NCBI RefSeq assembly: GCF_018139625.1
Contig: NZ_JAGSOH010000015.1
Location: 1-64,000 of the forward strand
Direction of reading: 5' to 3'
Origin: Actinospica acidithermotolerans
Lineage (GTDB): Bacteria > Actinomycetota > Actinomycetes > Streptomycetales > Catenulisporaceae
Length of the DNA: 64,000 nucleotides
A program made the translations under genes and the position numbers. How positions within the stretch are numbered: the first letter of the stretch is position 1; every line of letters begins with the position of its first letter. The notes under the pieces are model-generated. The model did no database searches and was not told the DNA's origin. It saw nothing but the letters and a program-made list of their open reading frames with translations. Shown here one piece after another: positions 21,551 through 30,957 of this stretch.

Positions 21551-23173
21551 ATGTCCGACCCCTCTTCCGAGTCCGCCAACGCGCCGTCCGACGCGCCCTC
21601 CGACGCGCAGTCAGCGCAGCCGGCGCCGCAGGCCGAGCCGACCCAGTGGGCGATTCCCACCCTGGGGAATCAGAACCCGAGCACCGAATCGGCACCGGAG
21701 CCGGCGGCCGCGCAGCCGTCGTCCGCGCAGGCCGAGCCGACGCAGTGGGCGATCCCGACGCTGGGCGGCCAGCCGGGCGCCGCTCCGCGGCCCGGCGCGG
21801 GCGACGCGCCGAGCCCCGCCGAGCCGACCAGGCTGACCTGGGGTCCGGGCCACGAGGGGACGGGCGCGCCGCAGCCGGCTCAGAACCCGCAGTTCGGTGC
21901 GCCGCAGCAGGGACAGCAGCAGTTCGGCGCGCCGGGGCAGCAGCCGCAGCAGGGCCAGAACCCGCAGTTCGGTGCGCCGCAGGGGCAGCAGCCGGGTCAG
22001 CCGCAGTTCGGACAGCAGCCGGGTCAGCTGCCCGGCCAGCAGAACCAGTTCGGCGTACCGCCGCAGGGGCAGAACCCTCAGTTCGGCGCCCCGCAGCAGG
22101 GACAGCAGCAGTTCGGCGCTCCCGGCCAGCAGCCGCAGTACGGCCAGCCCGGCCAGCCGCAGTACGGTCAGCAGCCGGGTCAGAACCCGCAGTTCGGCGT
22201 GCCGCCGCAGGGTCAGCAGCCGCAGTACGGCGCCCCGCAGCAGGCGCCGTACGGTCAGCCGCAGCAGCCGTACGGCCAGCCGGGCCAGCCGCAGTACGGC
22301 CAGCAGCCCGCGTTCGGCGCCCCGCAGCAGCAGGGCCAGCCGCAGTACGGCGCCCCGCAGGGACAGCAGCAGTTCGGCGCTCCCGGCCAGCAGCCGCAGT
22401 ACGGCCAGCCCGGCCAGCCGCAGTACGGTCAGCAGACCTCGAGCACGCCGCCCGGCGGCTCGCCGACCTCGGCCCCGGCGACGCCGTGGGGTGCGCCGCA
22501 GGACCAGCAGCAGGGACAGCCGCAATACGGCATCCCGCAGCAGGGACAGCCGCAGTTCGGACAGCCCGGACCGCAGCAGCAGTACGGCCAGCCGGGGCAG
22601 CCGCAGTTCGGCGGACCGCAGGGACAGCCGCAATACGGGGCCCCTGGCCAGTACGGCGCCCCCCAGCAGGGCTACCCGGGCATGCCACAGGGCGCGTACG
22701 CGGGCGTGCCCGGCGCCGGTGCGGGGTCAGGCGCCCTCGCCAGCTGGGGGCAGCGGTTCGCCGCCGGGCTCATCGACTACGTCGCCCTGATGATCCCCTT
22801 CTGGATCTGCTACGCCTACTACGTCAGCGGCCTGCTCACTCCCATCACCGTCGACCCCACCACCGGTACCACCAGCGGCGGCCCCTCCGGCGGCGCCGTC
22901 ATCGCCCTGCTCCTCGGCATGGTCTACATCATCGCCATCGGGCTCTGGAACGCCCACAAGCAGGGCACCACCGGCCAGTCCGTCGGCAAGGGCGTCATGC
23001 ACATCCGGGTAATTCGGGAGGCTGACGGTCAGGTCACCGGCTTCGGCGGGGCCATCGGCCGGTACTTCTGCCACATCCTCGAGTTCGGCATCGGCTACTT
23101 CGCCCCGCTCTGGGACGCCAAGAACCAGACCTTCGCCGACAAGATCGTCCACACGGTCGTCGTCCAGGCCTGA
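21551..23173 (+). CDS. RDD family membrane protein with very long Gln/Phe/Gly repeat tail
   Basis: 540 aa. About 395 N-terminal residues are disordered: two early copies of EPTQWAIPTLG, then dozens of QFGAPQ / QYGQPGQP-type repeats. The C-terminal ~140 residues are an RDD domain (LASWGQRFAAGLIDYVALMIPF, TGQSVGKGVMHIRVI, FADKIVHTVVVQ). The RDD part resembles that of the preceding gene, so the two are probably paralogues with independently expanded tails. Start ATG 21551 lacks a ribosome site and may be leaderless. Its 3' end is overlapped antisense by the DUF6350 frame. Confidence 0.83.
   Translation: MSDPSSESANAPSDAPSDAQSAQPAPQAEPTQWAIPTLGNQNPSTESAPEPAAAQPSSAQAEPTQWAIPTLGGQPGAAPRPGAGDAPSPAEPTRLTWGPGHEGTGAPQPAQNPQFGAPQQGQQQFGAPGQQPQQGQNPQFGAPQGQQPGQPQFGQQPGQLPGQQNQFGVPPQGQNPQFGAPQQGQQQFGAPGQQPQYGQPGQPQYGQQPGQNPQFGVPPQGQQPQYGAPQQAPYGQPQQPYGQPGQPQYGQQPAFGAPQQQGQPQYGAPQGQQQFGAPGQQPQYGQPGQPQYGQQTSSTPPGGSPTSAPATPWGAPQDQQQGQPQYGIPQQGQPQFGQPGPQQQYGQPGQPQFGGPQGQPQYGAPGQYGAPQQGYPGMPQGAYAGVPGAGAGSGALASWGQRFAAGLIDYVALMIPFWICYAYYVSGLLTPITVDPTTGTTSGGPSGGAVIALLLGMVYIIAIGLWNAHKQGTTGQSVGKGVMHIRVIREADGQVTGFGGAIGRYFCHILEFGIGYFAPLWDAKNQTFADKIVHTVVVQA
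22100..22435 (+). repeat. Exact 75-nt direct repeat in RDD tail
   Basis: Positions 22100-22174 and 22361-22435 are identical over 75 bases within the low-complexity tail, pointing to recent duplication or gene conversion inside the gene. Confidence 0.8.
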
Positions 23174-24496
23174 CGACGCCGGCACCACCCGCTCATCGCG
23201 CCCGCGCAGCCGTTCGGCCAGCGCGGGCGCCACGTACCAGGCCCCGAACGTGGCGGCGGCGGCCAGCAGCACCTCCGCGGACACGAGCGCGCCGACGAGC
23301 CACGCCGTCGAGCCGACCACGGACATCGCGCCGAAGGCCACCGGGCCGCCCGCGTACATCTCGGCCACGGCCAGGATCAGCCCGGCCGCCGCCGCCATCG
23401 CCGCGGTCGCGGTGATCCGGTCGGGCCACGACGCGGCCCGCCGCCCGACCAGCAGCGCGCCGAGCGCTCCGGCCGCCGCGGGCACGAGCAGGAGTGCGAG
23501 CCAGCCCATCGCAGGCTGCTGGGACGCCGGGGTCGCGGAGAGCAGCGGAAGGCCCGGCAGCGGGCCGCGCACCACGGAGAACAGCGATACGTCCGTGCCG
23601 GTGCCGAGTGCGAACCCGGGCCCCGCGAGCACGCCGATCACCCACAGCACCGCGTTCGGCACCAACGCGACGTCGATCAGGAACAGGCCGGCCTCGCCGG
23701 CCGGTCCCGCGCCGATCTGCTGCTGCGCCGTCAGTGCCGCGTCGGCGTGCGTGACGACGAGGGACGCCGCGAGCAAGGCCGCCGCCCCGAGGTAGACGCA
23801 GAGCGCGGCCGCCGTCCCGCGCGCGGCCGCCGGAAGCCACGGTGCTTCCGTACGCGGCAGCAGCTCCCTGATCGACCCGGCCGCGCCCGCCGCGTGGCCC
23901 GCGAGCGCGATTCCGGCGGGATACAGCAGCACCTGCGCGTACTCGGGAGTCAGGCCGTCGCCGGTCGCGCCCGCCGCGATGATGCATGCGCACGCCGCGT
24001 ATCCCACCGCCGCGCCGACCGACGCCCGTACCGCGAAGCCGGGCACCTTCCGCGCTGTCCGCTGCCCCGCGGCGTACAGGCCGACCACCGGCAGCAGCGT
24101 GAATCCCAGGGGGCTGAGACCGAAGGGGCCGTCCGGGGCGTGGAGCATCACGTGATGCGCCGCCAGCCAGAGCTCGGCGCTCACCCGCAGCGGGATCGAC
24201 GGGTCCGAGCCGGCGGGCGCCGCCGTGGCCCACAGCAGCAGCGTGAGCGACGCGGCGACCAGCCAGCCGCCCGCCGCCACCACCGCCGCCGCGCGCACGC
24301 CGGAGAGGTACGCGGAGCCGTTCTCGGCGAAGTCCCGGCGCACCCGCGAGGGCAGCGCCCGCACGGTCTCCGGGAGCGGCGGGAGCTGGGCGAGCTGATC
24401 GGCGATCAGCCGCGCGAGAGGCGGCCGGGCCCGGCCCGGCCCGAGCTCCTCCGGCTCGGCCGCGGACCCGGCGGCCGCTTGTTCGGTCTCGGCCAT
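22727..24496 (-). CDS. DUF6350-like multi-pass membrane protein
   Basis: Up to 589 aa. A ~60-residue cytoplasmic N-terminus (LADQLAQLPPLP-like acidic/Pro region) is followed by roughly nine to ten TM segments to residue ~425. The remainder (LDDDRVDDLV...GEGA), encoded left of 23174, lies entirely antisense to the RDD gene and has no TM or conserved look. Streptomyces homologues sit near purN and sucCD, which fits here. ATG 24496 has a G-run directly in front. The true C-terminus may lie near 23180 if a stop was lost by mutation or sequencing error. Function unknown. Confidence 0.7.
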   Translation of the reverse strand: MAETEQAAAGSAAEPEELGPGRARPPLARLIADQLAQLPPLPETVRALPSRVRRDFAENGSAYLSGVRAAAVVAAGGWLVAASLTLLLWATAAPAGSDPSIPLRVSAELWLAAHHVMLHAPDGPFGLSPLGFTLLPVVGLYAAGQRTARKVPGFAVRASVGAAVGYAACACIIAAGATGDGLTPEYAQVLLYPAGIALAGHAAGAAGSIRELLPRTEAPWLPAAARGTAAALCVYLGAAALLAASLVVTHADAALTAQQQIGAGPAGEAGLFLIDVALVPNAVLWVIGVLAGPGFALGTGTDVSLFSVVRGPLPGLPLLSATPASQQPAMGWLALLLVPAAAGALGALLVGRRAASWPDRITATAAMAAAAGLILAVAEMYAGGPVAFGAMSVVGSTAWLVGALVSAEVLLAAAATFGAWYVAPALAERLRGRDERVVPASSGLDDDRVDDLVGEGLVLGVPERGEVADAELEDVAEVPADGPAEAGDLTVSLPNYPDVHDALADGLAGGALLVGVPEPDGDDVDHAEEQGDDGAAGGAAAGGTGGGVDGDGSEQAADVVGVADPEGDHQGDVVDEPGGEPLPPAGEGA

Positions 24497-24566
24497 CCCC
24501 CCATGCTGGCGCGGGCGCCCGCGCGGCCGGGAAAGGCTCGCCAGCTCGTCACTCTAAAGAGAAAAC

Positions 24567-24599
24567 GAGCTCCCTGCCCGCGTAACGGGCAGGGAGCTC
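24567..24599 (-). terminator. Intrinsic terminator of sucCD
   Basis: Perfect 14-bp stem (24567-24580 with 24586-24599), 5-nt loop. On the minus strand it is followed by GTTTTCTCTTT, a real T-rich tail, rare in this window. Confidence 0.78.
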
Positions 24600-24683
24600 A
24601 CGTAAGCACCCGGCTGCGAAAGTCGACCGTACTACGGTCCCGACTGTCGTCTTACCGCAACCAACAACGGGCCTGAAACCGAT

Positions 24684-25565
24684 TTACAGCGCTTCCACGA
24701 TTTCGCGCATCAGCTTGGCGGTCTCGGACGGCGTCTTGCCGACCTTGACGCCGACGGCCTCGAGGGCCTCCTTCTTCGCCTGCGCGGTGCCGGAGGAACC
24801 GGACACGATGGCGCCGGCGTGGCCCATCGTCTTGCCCTCGGGCGCGGTGAAGCCGGCCACGTAGCCCACCACCGGCTTGGTGATGTGCTCCTTGATGTAG
24901 GCCGCGGCCCGCTCCTCGGCGTCGCCGCCGATCTCGCCGATCATCACGATCGCCGCGGTCTCCGGGTCGTCCTGGAAGGCCTGCAGCGCGTCGATGTGCG
25001 TGGTGCCGATGACCGGGTCGCCGCCGATGCCCACGGCGCTGGAGAAGCCCAGGTCGCGCAGCTCGTACATCATCTGGTAGGTCAGCGTGCCGGACTTCGA
25101 GACCAGGCCGATCTTGCCGGGCTTGGTGATGTCCGCCGGGATGATGCCCGCGTTGGACTTCCCGGGGCTGATCAGGCCGGGGCAGTTCGGGCCGACGATG
25201 CGGGTCTTCTTGCCCTGCGCGTGCGCCCAGAAGACGGTCGAGTCGTGCACCGGGATGCCCTCGGTGATGACGACGGCGAGCGGGATCTCGGCGTCGATCG
25301 CCTCGATGACGGCGCTCTTGGCGAAGGCCGGCGGCACGAAGATGACGGAGACGTTCGCGCCGGTCTCGGCGATCGCGTCGGCCACGGTGCCGAACACCGG
25401 GATGGACGCGCCGTCGATCTCGACCTTCTCGCCCGCCTTGCGCGGGTTGACGCCGCCGACGATCTTGGAGCCCGAAGCCAGCATGCGCTTCGTGTGCTTC
25501 ATGCCCTCGGAGCCGGTCATGCCCTGGACGATGATCTTCGAGTCCTCGTTGAGGAAGATAGCCAT
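24684..25565 (-). CDS. sucD: Succinyl-CoA synthetase alpha subunit
   Basis: 293 aa. With SucC it makes succinate and ATP/GTP from succinyl-CoA in the TCA cycle. The CoA-binding Rossmann part is N-terminal ([11 protein letters not shown]), [11 protein letters not shown] and [12 protein letters not shown] follow, and the active His is in the conserved GHAGAIVSG near residue 245. ATG 25565 has GAGGA seven bases upstream, 15 nt after the sucC stop, so the two form an operon. Confidence 0.97.
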   Translation of the reverse strand: MAIFLNEDSKIIVQGMTGSEGMKHTKRMLASGSKIVGGVNPRKAGEKVEIDGASIPVFGTVADAIAETGANVSVIFVPPAFAKSAVIEAIDAEIPLAVVITEGIPVHDSTVFWAHAQGKKTRIVGPNCPGLISPGKSNAGIIPADITKPGKIGLVSKSGTLTYQMMYELRDLGFSSAVGIGGDPVIGTTHIDALQAFQDDPETAAIVMIGEIGGDAEERAAAYIKEHITKPVVGYVAGFTAPEGKTMGHAGAIVSGSSGTAQAKKEALEAVGVKVGKTPSETAKLMREIVEAL

Positions 25566-25580
25566 GATCAGTCCTCTTCC

Positions 25581-26753
25581 TTACTTCGCGGCCAGCTCGG
25601 CGGCCCGCGCTGCGGCGCCGTCCATGGTGTCGACCTGCTCGAGCCGCGGCAGCGCCGCCTCGGTCAGGATCTTGCGGCCGAGCTCGGCGTTGTTGCCGTC
25701 GAGCCGGACCACGAGCGGCTTCGTGACGGCCTCGCCGCGCGACTCGAGCAGCGCGAAGGCCTGCACGATGCCGTTGGCGACCGCGTCGCACGCGGTGATG
25801 CCGCCGAAGACGTTGACGAACACGGACTTGACGTCGGTGTCGCCGAGAATGATCTCCAGGCCGTTGGCCATGACCTCGGCCGAGGCGCCGCCGCCGATGT
25901 CCAGGAAGTTGGCGGGCTTGACGCCGCCGTGGTTCTCGCCCGCGTACGCGACCACGTCCAGCGTGGACATGACCAGGCCGGCGCCGTTGCCGATGATGCC
26001 GACCTCGCCGTCCAGCTTCACGTAGTTGAGGTGCTTCTCCTTGGCCGCCGCCTCGAGCGGGTTGGCCGCGGCCTTGTCCTCGAGCTCGGCGTGGCCGGCC
26101 TGGCGGAACGCGGCGTTCTCGTCCAGCGAGACCTTGCCGTCGAGCGCCAGGATGTCGCCGGCCGGAGTCTTGACCAGCGGGTTGACCTCGACCAGGAGGG
26201 CGTCCTCCTGGACGAAGACCTGCCAGAGCTTGACCAGCACGTCGGCGACCTGGTCGGCGACGTCGGCCGGGAAGTTCGCGGCCGCGACGATCTCGGCCGC
26301 CTTCTCCGGGGTCACGCCCACGGTCGCGTCCACCGGGACCTTGGCCAGCGCCTCGGGCTTGGTGACGGCGATCTCCTCGATCTCCATACCGCCCTCGACG
26401 GAGGCCATCGCCAGGAAGGTGCGGTTGGAGCGGTCGAGCAGGAAGGAGACGTAGTACTCGGTCTCGATGTCGGCGGTCTGCGCCAGCATCAGACGGCGCA
26501 CCACGTGCCCCTTGATGTCCAGGCCGAGGATGCCCTCGGCCTTGGCGCGCGCGTCGGCCGGGTCCTCGGCCAGCTTCACGCCGCCGGCCTTGCCGCGGCC
26601 GCCGGTCTTGACCTGGGCCTTGACGACGACCTTGCCGCCGAGCTCGGCGGCGACGGCCTCGGCTTCCTCGGGAGTGTCAGCGATCTTGGCCGAGAGTACG
26701 GGTACGCCGTGCTTGGCGAACAGGTCCCTCGCCTGGTATTCGAAAAGATCCAC
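25581..26753 (-). CDS. sucC: Succinyl-CoA synthetase beta subunit
   Basis: 390 aa, standard SucC length. The ATP-grasp domain occupies ~1-235 ([57 protein letters not shown]) and the CoA-ligase domain the rest ([41 protein letters not shown]). The start is GTG 26753 with AGGA about nine bases before. A -35/-10 pair lies at 26868-26896. Confidence 0.97.
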   Translation of the reverse strand: MDLFEYQARDLFAKHGVPVLSAKIADTPEEAEAVAAELGGKVVVKAQVKTGGRGKAGGVKLAEDPADARAKAEGILGLDIKGHVVRRLMLAQTADIETEYYVSFLLDRSNRTFLAMASVEGGMEIEEIAVTKPEALAKVPVDATVGVTPEKAAEIVAAANFPADVADQVADVLVKLWQVFVQEDALLVEVNPLVKTPAGDILALDGKVSLDENAAFRQAGHAELEDKAAANPLEAAAKEKHLNYVKLDGEVGIIGNGAGLVMSTLDVVAYAGENHGGVKPANFLDIGGGASAEVMANGLEIILGDTDVKSVFVNVFGGITACDAVANGIVQAFALLESRGEAVTKPLVVRLDGNNAELGRKILTEAALPRLEQVDTMDGAAARAAELAAK

Positions 26754-26867
26754 GCTCGTCCGTCCTCAATGACGTGCTGCGGCTCGGGGCACGGGGTCCC
26801 CGTCCTGGACTAGATTCTCGTCCGAGGTTATCCCGTCCGCGATGCGAGGGCGGAATCCGCGGAGTGT

Positions 26868-26896
26868 GAGCTACGCCGCTTGTGGGCATGTGTCAA
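26868..26896 (-). promoter_or_regulatory. Candidate sucCD promoter
   Basis: On the minus strand, a consensus -35 TTGACA (26896-26891) is followed after 17 nt by TAGCTC (26873-26868). Predicted transcription would start about 105 nt upstream of the sucC GTG. The -35 is perfect, the -10 imperfect. Confidence 0.45.
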
Positions 26897-27008
26897 TGAA
26901 TTATCGCCGCCCGCAAGATCGTCCGCAGCCGCTCCGCCCGACAGCCCGCACCACCCGTCCGGTTATCGGAACGAGCGTGGATCTCTCCGTCTGCCGGAAC
27001 GCGCCGCG

Positions 27009-27302
27009 CTAGACCCGCTCGACGAGCCCGGCCAGCAGCCGTCCGACGGCCAGGTAGACGACGGCCGCGAGGCCATAGTCGAGCAGCGTGTTCCATTTCG
27101 CGCTGGACGTGGTGAACAGCCCGTCGAACCAGGCCGCGAGGTGCCGCGCCCAGGTGGCGTCCGTCGAGACGATGCTGTTGCCGGGGTTCGCGCCGATGAG
27201 CACGAACAGGATGTGCAGCACCAGAATCAGGACGATGACGCCGACGATGAGCATGATGACAGCGGCGAGGCCGCTGTACCGTCTCCGCAATGCTTCAGCC
27301 AT
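27009..27302 (-). CDS. Small two-TM membrane protein
   Basis: 97 aa. TM1 is LAAVIMLIVGVIVLILVLHILFVLI (residues ~12-35), followed by a ~35-residue loop (NPGNSIVSTDATWARHLAAWFDGLF) and TM2 near the end (LLDYGLAAVVYLAVGRLLAGLV). No characterised family is recognised; similar small proteins occur next to sucCD and B12-binding genes in actinomycetes. ATG 27302 has only a weak ribosome site (CGGCGG). It follows the B12-binding gene on the same strand, past a hairpin. Confidence 0.65.
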   Translation of the reverse strand: MAEALRRRYSGLAAVIMLIVGVIVLILVLHILFVLIGANPGNSIVSTDATWARHLAAWFDGLFTTSSAKWNTLLDYGLAAVVYLAVGRLLAGLVERV

Positions 27303-27346
27303 ACCGCCGAGTGCCCGCGAATCGCAGTGCTCATGCGTGCGAGAAT

Positions 27347-27367
27347 CCCCCGGCGCGCAGCCGGGGG
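27347..27367 (-). terminator. Hairpin after B12-binding gene
   Basis: CCCCCGGC (27347-27354) pairs with GCCGGGGG (27360-27367) around a 5-nt loop, 25 nt past the stop at 27392; on the minus strand ATTCTC follows. Confidence 0.5.
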
Positions 27368-27391
27368 CGTTCGGCGGCAGGCGATCCGGGC

Positions 27392-27826
27392 TCAGCCGAG
27401 GTTGGCGTACGCCCAGTCCACGATCTCCTGGGTCGGGGTGCCCGGGGTGAACACGGCCGCGATGCCCGCGTCGAGCAGCGAGCGGATGTCGCCCTCGGGG
27501 ATGATCCCGCCGACGAAGACCTTGATGTCCGCGGCGTCCTGGGCCTTGAGCAGCTCGACGACCTTCGGGCAGAGGGTCATGTGCGCGCCGGAGAGGATCG
27601 ACATGCCGATGCCGTCCGCGTCCTCCTGGATGGCGGTGGCCACGATCTGCTCGGGCATCTGGTGCAGCCCCGTGTAGACGACCTCGACGCCGGCGTCGCG
27701 CAGGGCGCGGGCGACGACCTTGGCGCCGCGGTCGTGGCCGTCGAGGCCGGGCTTGGCGATGACGACGCGGATCGGCGCAGATCCGGGGGCGGGCGTGTGG
27801 GCAGCCTTGATCTCGGTCTCGCTCAT
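27392..27826 (-). CDS. Stand-alone cobalamin-binding protein, methylmalonyl-CoA mutase C-terminal type
   Basis: 144 aa. A single B12-binding Rossmann domain carries the base-off/His-on motif [18 protein letters not shown], then SILSGAH and VGGIIPEGD-type loops (TIGR00640 family). The protein resembles the small cobalamin subunit of acyl-CoA mutases, but no large substrate subunit gene is in the window, so its partner is unknown. ATG 27826 has AAGGAG six bases upstream, an excellent site. A perfect dyad lies at 27851-27866, near the expected promoter. It diverges from the ABC module. Confidence 0.9.
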   Translation of the reverse strand: MSETEIKAAHTPAPGSAPIRVVIAKPGLDGHDRGAKVVARALRDAGVEVVYTGLHQMPEQIVATAIQEDADGIGMSILSGAHMTLCPKVVELLKAQDAADIKVFVGGIIPEGDIRSLLDAGIAAVFTPGTPTQEIVDWAYANLG

Positions 27827-27850
27827 GCTCACTCCTTCGTGAGGCCGATG

Positions 27851-27866
27851 GAGTACCCGCGTACTC
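27851..27866. promoter_or_regulatory. Dyad GAGTAC-N4-GTACTC upstream of B12-binding gene
   Basis: A perfect six-base dyad with a 4-nt spacer, 25-40 nt before the start codon at 27826, where it would overlap a promoter or the transcription start. Possible operator; no regulator is assigned. Confidence 0.35.
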
Positions 27867-28018
27867 GACACTTTCGGCCAGTCGCAGCGTAGCCGAGGCC
27901 GCCGCGGACGGCGCGCCGGCGGGGCTGTGATCTCCGGCACGGGGTGGGGCTGGCACCACCACGGACCCGGGTGCCCGCGCCCTCGTGCCGGACGGGTCCG
28001 GAGCGCGACGCTGGATCC

Positions 28019-28822
28019 ATGCCGAAGAACACTGAGAACCTCCGCCGGGGCCACGCCCCCGCGATCGAGGCGCGCGGGCTGACCAAGTCCTACGGAAGCA
28101 AGACCGTGGTCGACGGGCTCGACTTCCAGGTGCACGCCGGCCGGGTGACCGGCTTCCTCGGGCCGAACGGCGCCGGGAAGTCGACCACGATGCGGCTGCT
28201 GCTCGGCCTCGAGCGCCCCGACTCGGGGCAGGCGCTGATCGAGGGCCGCCCGTACGCCGAGCTGACCGCGCCGCTCTCGCACGTCGGCGCGCTGCTCGAG
28301 GCGAAGGCCTTCCATAAGGGCCGCAGCGCGCGCAACCACCTGCTGGCGCTCGCGCAGTCCCAGGCGCTGCCCGAGCGGCGGGTCGACGAGGTGCTCGACC
28401 TGGTCGGGCTGCACGACGTGGCCGGCAAGCGGGCCGGCGGCTACTCGCTGGGCATGGCGCAGCGCCTCGGCATCGCGGCGGCGCTGCTCGGCGACCCGCG
28501 GATCGTGCTGCTGGACGAGCCGGTCAACGGCCTCGACCCCGAGGGGGTCTTCTGGATCAGGAACCTGATGAAGCGGCTGGCCGCCGAGGGCCGCGCGGTG
28601 CTCGTCTCCTCGCACCTGATGAACGAGATGGCGGTGACCGCGGACCACCTGATGGTGATCGGCCGCGGCCGGCTGCTGGCCGACTGCGGCACCGCCGAGT
28701 TCATCGAGCGGCACACCGATCCCGCCGTCTACGCGGCGACCCCGGACGTCGCCAGGCCCGCGCTGCTCGAAGAGGCCTTCATGCGGCTGACCGCGAGCGC
28801 CGTCGAGTACTCCGCCCGATAA
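28019..28822 (+). CDS. ABC transporter ATP-binding protein
   Basis: 267 aa. Walker [10 protein letters not shown] near residue 50, signature YSLGMAQR (SLGM-type variant of LSGGQ), Walker [17 protein letters not shown] and the H-loop [10 protein letters not shown] are all present. The subfamily is that of DrrA/CcmA-like exporters with a separate permease. ATG 28019 gives the N-terminus MPKNTENL; the ribosome site is weak. The permease, a histidine kinase and a response regulator follow on the same strand with short gaps, forming one module. Substrate unknown. Confidence 0.92.
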   Translation: MPKNTENLRRGHAPAIEARGLTKSYGSKTVVDGLDFQVHAGRVTGFLGPNGAGKSTTMRLLLGLERPDSGQALIEGRPYAELTAPLSHVGALLEAKAFHKGRSARNHLLALAQSQALPERRVDEVLDLVGLHDVAGKRAGGYSLGMAQRLGIAAALLGDPRIVLLDEPVNGLDPEGVFWIRNLMKRLAAEGRAVLVSSHLMNEMAVTADHLMVIGRGRLLADCGTAEFIERHTDPAVYAATPDVARPALLEEAFMRLTASAVEYSAR

Positions 28823-28853
28823 GTCCGACTCCACGAGAACAGGGGATCCCACG

Positions 28854-29687
28854 ATGACGACCGCCACCCTCACCCGCGCCGGGGACGCCGTGCGTCCCAC
28901 GCACCGGCCCGGCATGACCGACCTGATGCGCAGCGAGTGGACCAAGCTCAGGTCCCTGCGCTCGACCTGGTGGTCGCTGGCCGCGATGATCGCGGTCAGC
29001 GTCGGCTTCACCGTCGCCGCGTGCGCCGTCTACACGCACGACTTCACCCATCTGGACGCGGCGACCCAGACCGAGTTCCGGCAGGACACGATCGGCCTGA
29101 TCCTGCAGCCGGGCGTGCAGTTCGCCAGCCTGGCCGTGAGCGTGCTCGGGGCGATGCTGATCACCTCCGAGTACTCCACCGGGATGATCCGCGCGACGAT
29201 GCTCGCCGAGCCGCGCCGGACCCGCGCGCTGCTGGCCAAGGCGGCGACCTTCGCGCTGTTCGTGTACGTCTTCTCGGAGCTGATCGCGATCCCGTCCTTC
29301 TTCATCGGCTCCGCGATCACCAGCGCGCACGCGTCCGTCTCCATCAGCGATCCGACGAACATCCGGGCGATCCTCAGCTTCGGACTGTTCATGACCGCGA
29401 TGGGCCTGATCGCGCTGTCCATCGGCGCGATCGTCCGGCACACGGCCGCGGCCGTCAGCCTGGTGCTGGCGCTGCACTTCGTGCTGCCGGGCGTGCTCAG
29501 CCTGATCCCCGGCACCGTCGGCAAGCACCTCTCGGCGGCGATGCCGCAGGGCACGAGCGTGGTGGTCAGCAGCGGGCACAACGCGGGCAACCTGTACACG
29601 CCGGCGCAGGCCGGTCTGATCCTGGCGGCCTGGGTGGTCGTGCTCGGCGGCGCGGCGCTCGTGTCCGTCAAGCGCCGTGACGTGTAG
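28854..29687 (+). CDS. ABC transporter permease
   Basis: 277 aa with six predicted TM helices and the N-terminal [18 protein letters not shown] motif typical of ABC-2-type permeases that pair with CcmA/DrrA-like ATPases. [21 protein letters not shown] stretch follows TM2, as in that family. ATG 28854 has GGGGA seven bases upstream, 31 nt after the ATPase stop. Role is export with the upstream ATPase; substrate unknown. Confidence 0.9.
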   Translation: MTTATLTRAGDAVRPTHRPGMTDLMRSEWTKLRSLRSTWWSLAAMIAVSVGFTVAACAVYTHDFTHLDAATQTEFRQDTIGLILQPGVQFASLAVSVLGAMLITSEYSTGMIRATMLAEPRRTRALLAKAATFALFVYVFSELIAIPSFFIGSAITSAHASVSISDPTNIRAILSFGLFMTAMGLIALSIGAIVRHTAAAVSLVLALHFVLPGVLSLIPGTVGKHLSAAMPQGTSVVVSSGHNAGNLYTPAQAGLILAAWVVVLGGAALVSVKRRDV

Positions 29688-29693
29688 GTTCCG

Positions 29694-30953
29694 ATGAGTG
29701 AGAATGCTGTGACGATGGAGACGAACCCGGTCACGGCGGTGGTCAGGCGCGTGCTGCGTGAGCCGTTCACCGCACGCGCCTGGCGCACGTTCGTGTTCTG
29801 CTTCTGCCAGCCCTTCCTCGACCTGGTCTGCCTGATCGCCATCGGGATCGCGGTGGCGGTGTCGATCGTGACCGGCGGCCTGGCCTCTCCGGTGCTGCTG
29901 CCGCCGCTGCTCGGCCTCTCCCGCGGCCTCGGCGGGCTGCGCCGGGCGATGACCCGGCAGCTGCTCGGCGTGGACATCCCGGAGCCGGTCAGGGCGCCGC
30001 GGCGGCCCGGCGCGCTCGGCTTCATCGCGTACCACTTCGGCGAGGCGGTCGGCTGGCGCGGGATCGGCTACGTGCTGATCAGACTGCTGATGATCTTCGA
30101 GTTCGTGGTCGGCGTCGGCTTCCGGCTCGGCCTGCCGCTGGTCTTCATGGGCGCGATCCACGACCGGGGCGTCAACTCGGTCACGCTGGTGGCGGTGTGG
30201 ACCGCGATGTTCCTGGCCGCGCCCCCGCTGACCGAGCTGATCCTCCAGCTGGACGTATGGCTGATGCGGCGGCTGCTCGGCCCCTCCGAGGACTCGCTGC
30301 GTATCAGGGAGCTGGAGCAGACCCGCTCGCACGCGATCAACGAGGCGGCGGCCACGCTGCGCCGGATCGAGCGCGACCTGCACGACGGGGCCCAGGCCCG
30401 GCTCGTGGCCCTCGGCATGCAGCTGGGAAGGGCGGAGCGGCAGTTCGAGCGCGGCGAGAGCGAAGCCGGGCTCTCGCTCATCCGCGAGACGCGGGCCGAG
30501 GCGAAGGCGATCGTGCAGGAGCTGCGCGACCTCGTCCGCGGCATCCACCCGCCCGCGCTCGACAGCGGCCTGGAGCCAGCGCTGCGCACCCTCGCCGCGA
30601 AGACGCCGATCCCGACGTCGGTGCGCGTGGGCCTGCGGTCGCGGCTGCCCGCCGCCACCGAGACGATCCTGTACTTCACCGCCGCCGAACTGCTGACCAA
30701 CGCCGCCAAGCACAGCGGCGCCCAGGCGATCGCCGTCACCGTGATCGGCGACATCCGCGAGGACGCCGTCCAGCTCATCGTCACCGACGACGGACGCGGC
30801 GGCGCCCGGATGGACGGCGCGGGCACCGGCCTGCGCGGGCTGGCCGAGCGGATCCGGACCATGGACGGGCACCTCACGGTCCTCAGCCCCGTCGGCGGCC
30901 CGACGACCGTGACCGTGCAACTTCCGACGATGAAGGCCGACGAGGGGAACTGA
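29694..30953 (+). CDS. Sensor histidine kinase, NarL/DesK type
   Basis: 419 aa. An N-terminal membrane sensor domain (~25-190) contains about four TM helices. The HisKA_3 dimerisation/phosphoacceptor segment is RIERDLHDGAQARLVALGMQ, and the HATPase part has AAELLTNAAKHSG, DDGRGGA and GTGLRGLAERI. It starts 6 nt after the permease stop and lies just before its cognate response regulator. The organisation suggests that the kinase controls expression of the exporter, perhaps in response to an antibiotic or envelope signal, which is inference from context. Confidence 0.93.
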   Translation: MSENAVTMETNPVTAVVRRVLREPFTARAWRTFVFCFCQPFLDLVCLIAIGIAVAVSIVTGGLASPVLLPPLLGLSRGLGGLRRAMTRQLLGVDIPEPVRAPRRPGALGFIAYHFGEAVGWRGIGYVLIRLLMIFEFVVGVGFRLGLPLVFMGAIHDRGVNSVTLVAVWTAMFLAAPPLTELILQLDVWLMRRLLGPSEDSLRIRELEQTRSHAINEAAATLRRIERDLHDGAQARLVALGMQLGRAERQFERGESEAGLSLIRETRAEAKAIVQELRDLVRGIHPPALDSGLEPALRTLAAKTPIPTSVRVGLRSRLPAATETILYFTAAELLTNAAKHSGAQAIAVTVIGDIREDAVQLIVTDDGRGGARMDGAGTGLRGLAERIRTMDGHLTVLSPVGGPTTVTVQLPTMKADEGN

Positions 30954-30957
30954 GGGA

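Noticed and set aside
27933-27992. 9-bp inverted repeat (TCCGGCACG/CGTGCCGGA) upstream of the ABC module
   Set aside because: Arms are 42 nt apart in very GC-rich DNA; not strong enough to call an operator or terminator.
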